Part shown: positions 19,004 through 28,390 of the stretch, piece by piece
How the letters are laid out: each line of letters starts with the position of its first letter
Numbering within the stretch: the first letter of the stretch is position 1
Assembly (NCBI GenBank): GCA_963760965.1
Contig: CAVXEW010000009.1
Coordinates: 257,609 to 321,608, forward strand
DNA: 64,000 bases
Source of the DNA: Pararhizobium_B sp963760965
Lineage (GTDB): Bacteria; Pseudomonadota; Alphaproteobacteria; Rhizobiales; Rhizobiaceae
Direction of reading: 5' to 3'
Notes under the pieces: model-generated
The model's input: only the letters and a program-made list of their open reading frames with translations
Told to the model about the DNA's origin: nothing
Databases searched by the model: none
Translations under genes and position numbers: made by a program

Positions 19004-19853
19004 ACCGGCAAGCGACATCCTCGTCGAGGCAAGGGATCTCGAACTCGAGCTGCCCGACATGAACGCCCGGCCCGCCTTCGGCCCGCGGCCGCGCGTACGC
19101 ATCCTGCATCCGGTCTCGCTGACGGTAAGGCGCGGGGAGATCGTCGGCATCGTCGGCGAATCCGGCAGCGGAAAGACATCGCTGGGTCGCGCGCTCCTGC
19201 GCCTGCACGAACCGACCGGCGGCAGCCTGCGTTTCGATGGCACCGACATCACCCATCTCGATCAGGCGGCGATGCGGGTCCACCGCGCCCGCATGCAGAT
19301 GATATTCCAGGACCCGCAATCCTCGCTCAACCCGCGCCGCCGCATAGCAGCGAGCCTTGCCGCCGCCCTGGAACTGCGCGATGCGAGGGTCTCCGGAGCC
19401 GCGCGCCGCGAAGAGCTCGAAAAGGCGCTGGCGGAGGTCGGGCTTGCGCCAGAGTTTCTCGATCGCTTCCCGCACGAGCTTTCCGGTGGCCAGCGCCAGC
19501 GTGTCGGCATAGCCCGGGCTTTCATCACGCGGCCGGAATTCGTGCTCGCCGACGAGATCGTCTCCGGCCTCGACGTTTCCACCCAGGCCCAGGTGCTGGC
19601 ACTGCTCAAGAGCCTCGCCGAGAGCCTCGGCCTCGCGCTTGCTTTCATCAGCCACGACCTCTCCGTCATCCGCAACCTTTGCGACAGGGTCTGCGTCATG
19701 CGCTCGGGGCGGATCGTCGAGGAAGGTCGCTCGGCCGACCTCTTCGAAAGGCCCCGCACCGCCTATACGCGCCAGCTCCTCGACGCGATTCCCCTGCCCG
19801 TTCCGGATCCCGGCTGGCTCGATCGGGAACCAGCACCTCAAACCGTTCAGTAA
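18996..19853 (+). CDS. ABC transporter ATP-binding protein, DppF type
   Basis: 285-residue ATPase with Walker A GESGSGKTS, Q-loop FQDPQSSLNPR, signature LSGGQRQRV, Walker B VLADEIVSGLD and H-loop ISHDLSV. Completes the binding protein + two permeases + two ATPases set. Confidence 0.94.
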   Translation: MAEPASDILVEARDLELELPDMNARPAFGPRPRVRILHPVSLTVRRGEIVGIVGESGSGKTSLGRALLRLHEPTGGSLRFDGTDITHLDQAAMRVHRARMQMIFQDPQSSLNPRRRIAASLAAALELRDARVSGAARREELEKALAEVGLAPEFLDRFPHELSGGQRQRVGIARAFITRPEFVLADEIVSGLDVSTQAQVLALLKSLAESLGLALAFISHDLSVIRNLCDRVCVMRSGRIVEEGRSADLFERPRTAYTRQLLDAIPLPVPDPGWLDREPAPQTVQ

Positions 19854-19883
19854 ACCCGAAGAAAGACGCCGGAGAAGCCGACC

Positions 19884-21122
19884 ATGAGCAACAGTTCCTA
19901 CGTGCAGATCAAGGCGGCGGAAGGAGAGTTCCGCGCCTATGTCTCCAGGCCGGAGAAAGGCTCCGGCCCCGGTCTCGTGCTCCTTCAGGAGATCTTCGGC
20001 ATCAACGACTACATGCGCGCCATGGCGGACCGCTTCGCCGAGGAAGGCTATGTCGCGGTCGTGCCTGACCTCTTCTGGCGCATCGAACCGGACGTCGACC
20101 TCTCCCACTCCCCGGCAGACGTCGCGAAAGGCCGCGCGCTGCTCGACAAATTCGACGTCGACCAGGCGGTGGCGGACATCCAGACGACGATCGACGCCAC
20201 GCGCCGAATGCCGGACGTCAAGGGCAAGGTCGGCACCGTCGGATACTGCCTCGGCGGCCTGCTCGCCTATCTCAGCGCCACGCGCACCGACACGGATGTC
20301 GCCGTCGGCTACTACGGCGTCGGCATCGACAGCCGTCTCGACGAGGCTTCGCAGATCAGCTGCCCGCTGGTGCTGCACATTGCCGGCGACGACGCCCACT
20401 GCCCCCCGGAGGCGCAGAAGCGCATAGCAGACGCGCTGAAAGGCCGGCCAGGCATCCAGGTCTTCACCTACGAGGGCCAGGGCCACGCCTTCGCCACTCC
20501 GGGACGGGAAAGCTACGACAGGCCCGCGACGATGATGGCCTATTCTCGCACGCTCTCGGCGCTGCGCGGCACTCTTGGACCCGTCTACGACCTCGAGCAC
20601 CTGTGGGAGATGCACACCTATCACGAATTCGCCACGCGCGACGTCGACGCGACGATGGCGACCATGGTCGCCGAGCCCTACGTCAATCACGTGCCCACGA
20701 TGACCGGCGGCGTCGGCCACGACCATCTGAAGCGCTTTTACAAGTACCATTTCGTCGATTCCAACCCGGCAGACACGAAGCTGATCCCGCTGTCGCGCAC
20801 GATCGGCGCGGACCGGGTCGTCGACGAGATGCTGTTCTGCTTCACCCACACCTGCGAGATCGACTGGATGCTGCCGGGCGTGCCGCCCACCGGCAAATAC
20901 GTCGAGGTGCCGCTGGTCGGCATCATCTCGTTTCGCGGAAACAAGCTCTACAACGAGCACATCTACTGGGACCAGGCCTCGGTGCTCGTCCAGATCGGTC
21001 TGCTCGATCCGGCCGGCCTGCCGGTCGCCGGCGCCGAGCAGGCCCGCAAGTTCATGGACATCAACCTGCCTTCCAACACCCTCATGAAGAACTGGAAAAC
21101 AAGCGAAGACAAGCCGCTGTAA
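19884..21122 (+). CDS. dienelactone hydrolase fused to an NTF2/SnoaL-like domain
   Basis: 412-residue protein. Residues 1-240 form a dienelactone-hydrolase-type alpha/beta hydrolase with triad C122 (GYCLGG), D169/D170 and H201 (GQGHAF) and the gating E36 (LQEIFG). Residues 250-410 form a SnoaL/NTF2-like domain (YHEFATRDVDATMATM...HLKRFYKYHF). The fusion is longer than the usual 230-250-residue hydrolase. It lies between the ABC and TRAP transporters and follows the last ATPase by 30 bp, possibly in the same transcript. Confidence 0.87.
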   Translation: MSNSSYVQIKAAEGEFRAYVSRPEKGSGPGLVLLQEIFGINDYMRAMADRFAEEGYVAVVPDLFWRIEPDVDLSHSPADVAKGRALLDKFDVDQAVADIQTTIDATRRMPDVKGKVGTVGYCLGGLLAYLSATRTDTDVAVGYYGVGIDSRLDEASQISCPLVLHIAGDDAHCPPEAQKRIADALKGRPGIQVFTYEGQGHAFATPGRESYDRPATMMAYSRTLSALRGTLGPVYDLEHLWEMHTYHEFATRDVDATMATMVAEPYVNHVPTMTGGVGHDHLKRFYKYHFVDSNPADTKLIPLSRTIGADRVVDEMLFCFTHTCEIDWMLPGVPPTGKYVEVPLVGIISFRGNKLYNEHIYWDQASVLVQIGLLDPAGLPVAGAEQARKFMDINLPSNTLMKNWKTSEDKPL

Positions 21123-21163
21123 CCGAATCCAAACAACCGTAACGAACCTGTCGGGGGATCGAC

Positions 21164-22144
21164 ATGAATCCAATGAAGAAATTTGTACTGGCAGCTAGCC
21201 TTCTCGCTGTCGCGGCTTCGCCGGCTCTGGCAGCCGAGACGGTCATCAACGCCGTCCACTTCACCCCGGCGCAGAACGCCTATGCGAAGAGCTTCCTGAA
21301 GTTCGTCGCCAAGGTGAACGAGGCCGGAAAGGGCGTCGTCCGGATCAAGGTGCGCGGCGGCCCGGAGGTCATCCCCCCGGCCCAGCAGGGCGAGGCGCAG
21401 AAGAGCGGCCTGATCGACATGCTCGATACGCCAGCGGGTCTCTACCTGAACATGGTGCCGGAAGGCGAGGTCTTCTCCGCCTCGACGAAGTCGCCGGAAG
21501 AAGTCCGCAAGAACGGCGGCTGGGATCTGATGGAGAAGATCTACGCCGCCAAGGCGAATGCCCACCTGCTCGCCCACATCGACGCCGGCTCCGGCTTCCA
21601 CATCTTCACTGTGAAGGAGCCGCAAATGACGAGTGACGGCGGCATCGACTGGTCGAAACTGAAGATCCGCTCCTCGCCGCTCTATCGCCAGTTCCTGGAA
21701 AACCTCGGCGCCACGGTCATCGTGCAGTCGCCGGGGGAAATATACACCTCGCTCGAGCGGGGCGTCGTAGACGCCAACGCCTACACGATCTTCGGCTACA
21801 AGGCATTCGGCTGGGACAAGTTCACCAAGTTCCGCATCGACCCCTCCTTCTTCCAGACGGACGTTCTCATTTCGATGAACAAGAAGAAGTGGGACAGCCT
21901 GTCGCCCGCGGCACGGAAGATCCTCACCGACGTCGCGATCAGCTACGAGAAGGAAAGCGCCGAGGCAAACAAGGCCGAGACGAAGAAGCAGGGAGACGAG
22001 ATGATAGCCGAGGGCCAGAAAGTCGTCACGCTGACCGGCAAGGGCAAGGCCGAATTCCTGGACAAGGCGGCCAAGGCAAGCTGGGAGCGGATGACGGCGA
22101 AGGATCCGACGCACATTCCCCAGCTCAGGAAATATTTCCAGTAG
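21164..22144 (+). CDS. TRAP transporter substrate-binding protein (DctP family)
   Basis: 326-residue periplasmic binding protein with a Sec signal peptide (KKFVLAASLLAVAASPALA, cleavage near 23). The DctP fold shows in the conserved RSSPLYRQFLENLGAT and GVVDANAYTIFGYKAFGWDK segments. First gene of a complete tripartite TRAP system; family members carry organic acids, often aromatic. Confidence 0.92.
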   Translation: MNPMKKFVLAASLLAVAASPALAAETVINAVHFTPAQNAYAKSFLKFVAKVNEAGKGVVRIKVRGGPEVIPPAQQGEAQKSGLIDMLDTPAGLYLNMVPEGEVFSASTKSPEEVRKNGGWDLMEKIYAAKANAHLLAHIDAGSGFHIFTVKEPQMTSDGGIDWSKLKIRSSPLYRQFLENLGATVIVQSPGEIYTSLERGVVDANAYTIFGYKAFGWDKFTKFRIDPSFFQTDVLISMNKKKWDSLSPAARKILTDVAISYEKESAEANKAETKKQGDEMIAEGQKVVTLTGKGKAEFLDKAAKASWERMTAKDPTHIPQLRKYFQ

Positions 22145-22154
22145 GGTAACCCGG

Positions 22155-22178
22155 GACCGGCGGCTTCGGCCGCCGGTC
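22155..22178 (+). terminator. hairpin after the TRAP binding-protein gene
   Basis: A 10-bp stem (GACCGGCGGC / GCCGCCGGTC) with a TTCG loop, followed by TTCTT. Could terminate part of the transcripts or protect the upstream mRNA, giving more binding protein than permease. Confidence 0.6.
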
Positions 22179-22212
22179 TTCTTCCCGTTCGATTGAGAAG
22201 ACCCAGCAGACA

Positions 22213-22725
22213 ATGGAAGCGTTCTTTGCGGCGGTCGGCCGCCTGAGCTGGCTGATGGCGGCGGCCGTCAAGCTCATCCTCGCCGCGATCGTGATCGAAG
22301 TGGTCACCGACGTCGCGCTCCGAAACCTCGACATGCGCCCGATCAGCTGGGGTATCTCGGCCACCGAATACGGCCTGCTCTACTCGGCCTTCCTTCCGAT
22401 GCCCTGGCTGGTGCGTATCAAGGGCCACGTCTTCGTCGAGTTCCTGCGGAAGGCCTTGCCGGAGGGCGGTCGCCTCGTGCTCGAGAAGATCGTCTACGCC
22501 GGCTGCATCGTCCTGTGCCTCTACATGACCGTCTTTGCGGCGGAAGCGCTTGTCGCTGCCTGGCAGACGCACCAGTATGAGACCCGGACCTTCGACATGC
22601 CGAAGTGGGCGATCCTGGCCCCCGTCTGCCTCGGCTTTTTCGTCTCGGCGCTTGAATGGGCGCGCTACCTGCTCGGCCACGACAGCCTCTATGCCTACGA
22701 TCCGCTGGAGCAGGAGGGACTGTGA
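22213..22725 (+). CDS. TRAP transporter small permease (DctQ family)
   Basis: 170-residue membrane protein with four predicted transmembrane helices and the WGISATEYGLLYSAFLP region typical of DctQ. Overlaps the large permease (GTGA). Confidence 0.88.
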   Translation: MEAFFAAVGRLSWLMAAAVKLILAAIVIEVVTDVALRNLDMRPISWGISATEYGLLYSAFLPMPWLVRIKGHVFVEFLRKALPEGGRLVLEKIVYAGCIVLCLYMTVFAAEALVAAWQTHQYETRTFDMPKWAILAPVCLGFFVSALEWARYLLGHDSLYAYDPLEQEGL

Positions 22726-24035
22726 CGGACTGGCTCTTCCCCTTCGCCCTGATGGTCGGGCTCATCCTCTTCTTCATGGGCATCGGCCTGCCGGTCGCTT
22801 TCGCCTTCTTCGTCACCAACATCGCCGGGCTCTACCTCTTCTTCGGCGGCTCCGTCGGCGTCGACCAGATGATCTCGAACTTCAGCGAGGCCGTCGGCAC
22901 CTATGCCCTCGCGCCGTTGCCGCTCTTCCTGATCATGGGCAGCCTGTTCTTCCGCTCGGGCCTCGGCGACGGCGTCATGCATGCTCTCGATCTGTGCATC
23001 GGCAGCCTCAAGGCACGGCTCTCCTATGTCGTTCTGGCTGCCGGCGCCGTTTTTGCGGCGCTCTCGGGATCGAGCCTTGCCAACACGGGCATGATGGGCT
23101 CGCTGATGGTGCCGGAAATGCTGAAGCGCGGCTACAAGCCGAAGATGGCCTTCGGCCCGGTACTGGGAGCGGGCAGCCTCGCGGTCGTCATCCCGCCCTC
23201 CTCGCTGGCGGTGCTGCTCGGCTCGCTCGCCCATATCGATGTAGGGGCGCTGCTCATCGCGGGCGCCCTGCCCGGCCTCCTGCTTGCCTGCATGTTCGCC
23301 TCGCTCATCTTCCTGCAGACGGTCCTCGACCCCGAAGCCGCCCCTCAGTATTCCGTGGAGCACGTGCCCCTGGCGGTGAAGGCGCGCGCCGTCGCGGTCA
23401 ACATCGTGCCGATGGGGATCATCATCTTCCTCGTCGTGGGGACGATCATCCTCGGCATCGCCACGCCGACCGAGTTGGCGGCCCTCGGCTGCGTGGGCGT
23501 CGTCGCGCTTCTGCTTGCCTATCGGCGGTTCTCGTGGACATCGCTGTGGGCTTCGCTCGACGATGCCATGAGGGTCACCGGCATGACGTTCCTGATCATC
23601 TCCGCCTCGACCACCTTTTCGCAGGTCTTCGCCTTCTCAGGAGCTTCGAGCGGCTTCATCGGCTTCGTCACCGGCTTCGACCCCGGGCCCTATCTCTTCC
23701 TCTTCCTGATGGTGCTGGTGATCCTGATACTGGGCATGTTCATGGACCAGGTGTCCATGATGCTGATCACGCTGCCGATCTTCCTGCCGATCGCCGCCCA
23801 TTTCCAGTTCGACCTGGTGTGGTTCGGCCTGATCCTGCTTCTTGCCTACGAGGTGGGCTTCACCACGCCGCCGTTCGGGCTCCTGCTCTTCGTCATGATC
23901 GGCGTAGCGCCCCCCGGGACGAGCCTGAAGACCGTGGCGCTGTCGGCAGCGCCCTTCATCGCCTGCACACTCCTTCTGATACTCCTGATCATCATCTTCC
24001 CCGACATCACGCTCATCCTGCCGAAGCTGTTGTGA
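22722..24035 (+). CDS. TRAP transporter large permease (DctM family)
   Basis: 437-residue integral membrane protein with about 12 hydrophobic helices. The DctM motifs ALSGSSLANTGMMGSLMVPEM and VIPPSSLAVLLGSLA are present. GTG start at 22722 is preceded by CAGGAGGG inside the small-permease gene; a further upstream start would sit inside that gene. Confidence 0.92.
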   Translation: MTDWLFPFALMVGLILFFMGIGLPVAFAFFVTNIAGLYLFFGGSVGVDQMISNFSEAVGTYALAPLPLFLIMGSLFFRSGLGDGVMHALDLCIGSLKARLSYVVLAAGAVFAALSGSSLANTGMMGSLMVPEMLKRGYKPKMAFGPVLGAGSLAVVIPPSSLAVLLGSLAHIDVGALLIAGALPGLLLACMFASLIFLQTVLDPEAAPQYSVEHVPLAVKARAVAVNIVPMGIIIFLVVGTIILGIATPTELAALGCVGVVALLLAYRRFSWTSLWASLDDAMRVTGMTFLIISASTTFSQVFAFSGASSGFIGFVTGFDPGPYLFLFLMVLVILILGMFMDQVSMMLITLPIFLPIAAHFQFDLVWFGLILLLAYEVGFTTPPFGLLLFVMIGVAPPGTSLKTVALSAAPFIACTLLLILLIIIFPDITLILPKLL

Positions 24036-24754
24036 GCGACATTCCGGAGCCCGCCATGCGCCTTTGCTATCTTGCCTTCTTCGAAAGCCCCGGCGCCCCG
24101 TCCGCCCGTATCTCGCCGGAAGAAGCCGGGCGGCTCCGGGAGTGCCTCGCGCTGCTCCGCGGATTGACCAGGGCCCATCTTTATACGCCGGCCAGCGCCA
24201 GCGACATCTACAATGACGACGGCCCTTCGCCCCTCTTCGGCATGCAGCTCTATTTCGACGCGATCGAGGACCTTGAAGCCGCCGTCGGTCCGTCCAGCGC
24301 GCTGAAGGCGCTCGTCGAAGCTGGCGGGTTGCCCAGCCTTGCTGCCGCACAGGCGACCCAGCAGGCCATGCTGAACCGGCAGTTCCCGGTGCCCGAACCA
24401 GGGCCCGTGACCGCCACCGCCTGCAGCTACGTGGTGCACTATCCGGGTCCGGCCGAAGATCTCAACGAGTGGCTTGCCTTCTACGTCGCGAACCATCCGC
24501 GGCTGATGGCGAAGTTCCCTGGCGTCCGCGAGATAGAGATCCTGTCGCGGATCGACTGGATCGACGCGATGCCATGGCCGCGCACAGGCCACATACAGCG
24601 CAATCGCATACTCTTCGACAGCCCGGAGGCCCTGACGGAAGCCCTGCACTCGCCGGTGCGCCACGAGATGCGTGCCGACTTCGCGAAGTTCCCGCCCTAT
24701 CGCGGCGGAAATTTCCACTATCCCATGCTGACCGAGGTCCTCCGCCCCGAATAG
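24032..24754 (+). CDS. hypothetical protein with two EthD-like alpha/beta-barrel halves
   Basis: 240-residue protein of unknown function. Two halves each look like a dimeric alpha-beta barrel (ferredoxin-like) unit: about 10-110 (LYFDAIEDLEAAV) and about 130-235 (AFYVANHPRLMAKFPGVREIEIL...ILFDSPEALTEAL). This resembles EthD-domain proteins often found in catabolic operons. GTG at 24032 overlaps the DctM stop; an internal ATG at 24056 is possible. Likely a co-transcribed accessory enzyme of the TRAP substrate pathway. Confidence 0.75.
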   Translation: MSDIPEPAMRLCYLAFFESPGAPSARISPEEAGRLRECLALLRGLTRAHLYTPASASDIYNDDGPSPLFGMQLYFDAIEDLEAAVGPSSALKALVEAGGLPSLAAAQATQQAMLNRQFPVPEPGPVTATACSYVVHYPGPAEDLNEWLAFYVANHPRLMAKFPGVREIEILSRIDWIDAMPWPRTGHIQRNRILFDSPEALTEALHSPVRHEMRADFAKFPPYRGGNFHYPMLTEVLRPE

Positions 24755-24775
24755 CGGAGCGGCCGGCGCCGCGGA

Positions 24776-25702
24776 CTACATTTCCAGTTCGAGCCGGCCG
24801 CGCGTCACAGCCCCCGCCTCCATCCTGCGGTGCGCTTCGGCCGCCTCTTCGAGCGGCAGTCGTGCGGCGACCTGAGGACGCATGGCGCCGCGCGCAACGA
24901 GGTCGAGGATCGACCCGACCGCCTCGGGACGGTCGCTGATCATCGCACGGGTCACGCGCACCCCGAACTCGTCCCCCCGCTCGACAATGGGCTCGGCGAC
25001 CAGATAGACGAGATGTCCGCCCTTCTTCAGCACCGCATAGGAACGGGCGTGCGTCTCGCCGCCGATCAGGTCGAAGACGACGTCCTGGTCGCGAAGCGTA
25101 CCGAAATCCTCCTTGTCGTAGGCGATGGCGCGGTCGGCACCGAGCGCGATCACGTGATCGCGATTGGCGGCCCGGCAAGTCGCGGTCACCGTAGCTCCCA
25201 GGTGGCTTGCGAGCTGTACGATCAGCCCGCCGACGGCTCCCGAGCCTCCATGGACGAGCACGCGCATCCCCGGTTCGACTGCGGCGACGTCCACGGTGCA
25301 GATCCAGGCGCTGAGGCCGGAATTGACGAGACTTGCCGCCTCGGCAAAATCGAGGCGGGCCGGCAACGCAACCATCTCCCGGGACAGGCAGAGCCGCTTC
25401 GACGCGTAGCTTCCCGTCCGGCCATGTCCTGCCATCACGCCGACGCGGTCGCCGACCCTGAAGCCGGATACGCCGCCGCCGACGGCCGAGACGATGCCCG
25501 CGCCGTCACGGCCCGGGATCTTCGGGAACTCCACGCGGAAGAACTTCTGCAGGTGACCGGCCCGCAGCTTGCAGTCGAAGGGCGAGACAGAAGCGGCATG
25601 GAGGTCGACTGCGTATTCGCCCTCGCCCGGGGCTGGATCGTCCCTTTCGACAAGTTCCAGAACGTCGGGAGCGCCGTGGCGCGCGTACTCGATCGCCCTC
25701 AT
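24776..25702 (-). CDS. quinone-oxidoreductase-like zinc-independent alcohol dehydrogenase
   Basis: 308-residue medium-chain dehydrogenase/reductase of the quinone oxidoreductase group. GroES-like N-domain (PGRDGAGIV...GDRVGVMAG) and NADP Rossmann motif HGGSGAVGG near 155. No zinc-ligand set is visible. Overlaps the upstream aldolase stop by ATGA, so both are in the same operon. Confidence 0.88.
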   Translation of the reverse strand: MRAIEYARHGAPDVLELVERDDPAPGEGEYAVDLHAASVSPFDCKLRAGHLQKFFRVEFPKIPGRDGAGIVSAVGGGVSGFRVGDRVGVMAGHGRTGSYASKRLCLSREMVALPARLDFAEAASLVNSGLSAWICTVDVAAVEPGMRVLVHGGSGAVGGLIVQLASHLGATVTATCRAANRDHVIALGADRAIAYDKEDFGTLRDQDVVFDLIGGETHARSYAVLKKGGHLVYLVAEPIVERGDEFGVRVTRAMISDRPEAVGSILDLVARGAMRPQVAARLPLEEAAEAHRRMEAGAVTRGRLELEM

Positions 25703-26472
25703 TTTCGACCCTTCCCGGCAATCGAACCGGCACTCTTGGCGACGTCCGAAGCTGCGGCACCGAGAAGCATCGTGTCGGAGGCGATCACGAAGAAGCTGAC
25801 GCCCCTCCCGAGCCAGCGTTCGACGTCGCTCGCATCCGGCCGGAAGATGCCGACAGCCTTCCCGGCCTTCCTGCAGGCATCGATCACCCGCATGATCGCA
25901 GCTTCGAGCTTGTCCTTGCCGTCCGGCCCGAACGCGCCGAGCGAAACGGAGAGGTCGCCGGGCCCGATGAACACGAGGTCGACCTCCTCGACGGCAGCGA
26001 TGGCATCGATGTCCTCGACCCCGGCAACGGTTTCCACCTGAACTGCAAGCAGCAGCGATGCATTCGCCCCGGCGATATATCCGGCGATGTCGTAGCCGTA
26101 GCGCGACGCCCGGCCCGGCCCGGCGCCGCGGGAGCCGACAGGCGGATAGCGCACGGCCGCGACCGCCGCCTTCGCCTCCCCCGCGGACGAGACGCGCGGC
26201 ACCAGCACGCCGCTCGCGCCGGAATCGAGTGCGGCGGCGATCGGCTCCGGCGCATGGCCCGGAACCCGGACGATCACCGGCGAGCCGGCAACGTCGGCGG
26301 CCCGCACAAGATCCTCGAGCCGCTCCCTGCCGATCTGCGAATGCTCCCAGTCGATGCAGACGAAATCGAAACCCGCGCGGGCCGTCACCTCGACCGCCAC
26401 CGGGTGCGGAATGGCGAGGAAGGTCCCCGCCGCCGGCTTGCCCCCGCGGATATTGCTTCGGAATTCAGTCAT
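25699..26472 (-). CDS. HpcH/HpaI aldolase family protein
   Basis: 257-residue class II pyruvate-type aldolase. The metal-binding glutamate and aspartate are in VQVETVAGV and FIGPGDLSVSLG, and the N-terminal active-site block reads DFVCIDWEHSQIG. Cleaves 4-hydroxy-2-oxoacids to pyruvate or glyoxylate plus an aldehyde. ATG at 26472 was chosen because upstream sequence is the divergent promoter with GntR-type operators. Confidence 0.9.
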   Translation of the reverse strand: MTEFRSNIRGGKPAAGTFLAIPHPVAVEVTARAGFDFVCIDWEHSQIGRERLEDLVRAADVAGSPVIVRVPGHAPEPIAAALDSGASGVLVPRVSSAGEAKAAVAAVRYPPVGSRGAGPGRASRYGYDIAGYIAGANASLLLAVQVETVAGVEDIDAIAAVEEVDLVFIGPGDLSVSLGAFGPDGKDKLEAAIMRVIDACRKAGKAVGIFRPDASDVERWLGRGVSFFVIASDTMLLGAAASDVAKSAGSIAGKGRK

Positions 26473-26491
26473 CTGTGCCCCTATCTCGTTC

Positions 26492-26499
26492 CGTATACG
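26492..26499. promoter_or_regulatory. GntR-type operator CGTATACG
   Basis: Perfect 8-bp palindrome in the 119-bp divergent promoter between the aldolase and the GntR regulator. Part of a longer shared string CCGTATAC also found at 26565. GT-AC core sites are typical of FadR/FCD-type GntR regulators. Confidence 0.5.
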
Positions 26500-26564
26500 A
26501 TAATATGGATGGATAGCGAAAATCCAGCCAAAATACTTTTCATTTCGCCTCAACTCAGGTAAAT

Positions 26565-26572
26565 CCGTATAC
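26565..26572. promoter_or_regulatory. second GntR-type half site CCGTATAC
   Basis: Direct repeat of the site at 26491, ending 19 bp before the gntR start, well placed for autorepression. Confidence 0.45.
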
Positions 26573-26591
26573 AGTTTGGGGCATATTTTCG

Positions 26592-27302
26592 ATGACTGCA
26601 CGCGTCCTCAGCCATGCGGAACGAATTCACGCGAACCTGCTCGACGGGCTGCGCGCCGGCGTCTTCGACAGTGGCCACCGTTTCGTCGATACCGAAGTCG
26701 CCGCCGAGCACGGAAGCTCCCGCATGCCGGCGCGCGAGGCGCTGCTTCGGCTGACAGCCGAAGGTTACCTTGTCGGCACGACGCGCGGCTTCGCGATTCC
26801 CTCCCTCTCGCCGGACGAGATCTCGGACCTCTGCGAAGTCCGCCGCCTGCTCGAGCCGCGCGCCGCCGCGAGCGCGGCCGGCAACATGAGCGGACCGGTT
26901 CGCTCGGCCCTCACCGGCGCGATTTCCGGCGTGCGGACAGCGCTTGCCGAGGAAGACCTGCCCGGCCTGATGCGCGCCAACGTCGCCTTCCGCAACGCAT
27001 GGCTCGGCGCCGTGATCAACCGCCGGCTCGCCGACACGATCGCCCGTTTCATGGACCGGTTCATGCCGCTCCGCCGCGGCTCCTTCGAGCATCCCGTCCA
27101 TCGGACGACCTATGCCGGCGGGATGGAGGCGATCTACGCGGCCTTGATGCGCGGCGATGCGCTGCAGGCCGGCGACGCCATGACGAAATTCATGTTCGAC
27201 GCGGAGGTGGCGTTCCTCGAAGTGCGCACGGCACAGCTGACGGAAGAGCCCGGGACGACGCGACACCGGCGGACAGCCGAAACCAGGAGGCAGAACGCAT
27301 GA
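26592..27302 (+). CDS. GntR family transcriptional regulator (FCD type)
   Basis: 236-residue regulator with an N-terminal winged helix (about 10-70; TEVAAEHGSSRMPAREALLRLTAEGYL) and a C-terminal helical FCD ligand-binding domain (LCEVRRLLEPRAAASA). Divergent from the aldolase gene and overlapping the downstream monooxygenase (ATGA), so it probably controls both sides. Confidence 0.9.
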   Translation: MTARVLSHAERIHANLLDGLRAGVFDSGHRFVDTEVAAEHGSSRMPAREALLRLTAEGYLVGTTRGFAIPSLSPDEISDLCEVRRLLEPRAAASAAGNMSGPVRSALTGAISGVRTALAEEDLPGLMRANVAFRNAWLGAVINRRLADTIARFMDRFMPLRRGSFEHPVHRTTYAGGMEAIYAALMRGDALQAGDAMTKFMFDAEVAFLEVRTAQLTEEPGTTRHRRTAETRRQNA

Positions 27303-28390
27303 TCAAGAGGCACCCGCTCAAGGGCCCGAACAGGCTGAAGCTCGGCGTCTTTTCGACCAATGCCGATGGCGGCCTCGCCATTACGGCAGTCGAGGAACGC
27401 TGGAAGGCGCGCTGGGACGACAACGTCACCGCCGCCCAGATCGCCGACAGGGCCGGCCTCGAATTCATGCTGCCGATCGCCCGATGGAAAGGTTTCGGCG
27501 GCCAGACCAAGGCGCGCGAATGGTCCTTCGAGACCTTCACCTGGGCTGCCGCGCTGGCTGCGCTCACCGAGCGCATCGCGCTTTTCATGACGGTTCACGT
27601 GCCGGTCATGCACCCGCTCTATGCCGCAAAGGCGCTGGCGACAGTCGATCACATCAGCAAGGGGCGCGCCGGCCTCAACATCGTCTGCGGCTGGAACCCG
27701 AGCGAGTTTGCCATGTTCGGCGTTTCCCTCGGCGAACGTGGCTACGATCAGGCGGCCGAGTGGCTAGAGATCATGGAGAAGTGCTACGCTTCCAACGAGG
27801 CCTTCGACTACGACGGCACCTATTATCAGTTGAAGAATGTCGTCAGCCGGCCGGCGAGCCTGCAGGTTCCCCGCCCCGTGACGATGAATGCGGCCTTCGG
27901 CGGTCCCGGCCGGGAGTTCGCCGCGGAGCATTGCGAATATCTCTTCACCACCTTCAGCGAGATAGAGGATGGCGCCGGCCACGTGGCGGAGATGCATGAG
28001 CGCGCCCGCCGCCACCAGCGCGAGATCGGCCTGTATACCGTCTGCCATGTCGTCTGCCGCGACAGCCAGGCCGAAGCGGAAGACTACTACGACCGCTATG
28101 CCCGGCTGGAAGCCGATCATGCCGCGGTCGACACCCACATGGCAGGCAAGCGGGAATTCTCGTCCTCGCACGACAAGGACGCCTACGAACGCTACCGCCA
28201 GCGCTTTGCCGGCGGCGCGGGCAGCTACCCTCTCGTCGGGACGCCGGAGAAGATCGTCGCGGACATGGTCCGGATAAGCGAGCAGGGCTATTCCGGCATT
28301 GCCCTTTCCTTCGTGAACTATACCTACGAGCTTCCGTTCTTCTGCGACCGGGTGCTTCCACTCCTGCGTGATGCGGGGCTGCGCTCGTGA
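27299..28390 (+). CDS. LLM-class flavin-dependent monooxygenase
   Basis: 363-residue luciferase-like monooxygenase of the RutA/SsuD group. The family motifs WKGFGGQTKAREWSFETFTWAAALAALTERI-like region (about 63-93) and GRAGLNIVCGWNPSEF are present. It uses FMNH2 supplied by the flavin reductase encoded immediately downstream (GTGA overlap). Possible jobs include ring opening or N-oxidation of a heterocycle; substrate unknown. Confidence 0.9.
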   Translation: MIKRHPLKGPNRLKLGVFSTNADGGLAITAVEERWKARWDDNVTAAQIADRAGLEFMLPIARWKGFGGQTKAREWSFETFTWAAALAALTERIALFMTVHVPVMHPLYAAKALATVDHISKGRAGLNIVCGWNPSEFAMFGVSLGERGYDQAAEWLEIMEKCYASNEAFDYDGTYYQLKNVVSRPASLQVPRPVTMNAAFGGPGREFAAEHCEYLFTTFSEIEDGAGHVAEMHERARRHQREIGLYTVCHVVCRDSQAEAEDYYDRYARLEADHAAVDTHMAGKREFSSSHDKDAYERYRQRFAGGAGSYPLVGTPEKIVADMVRISEQGYSGIALSFVNYTYELPFFCDRVLPLLRDAGLRS

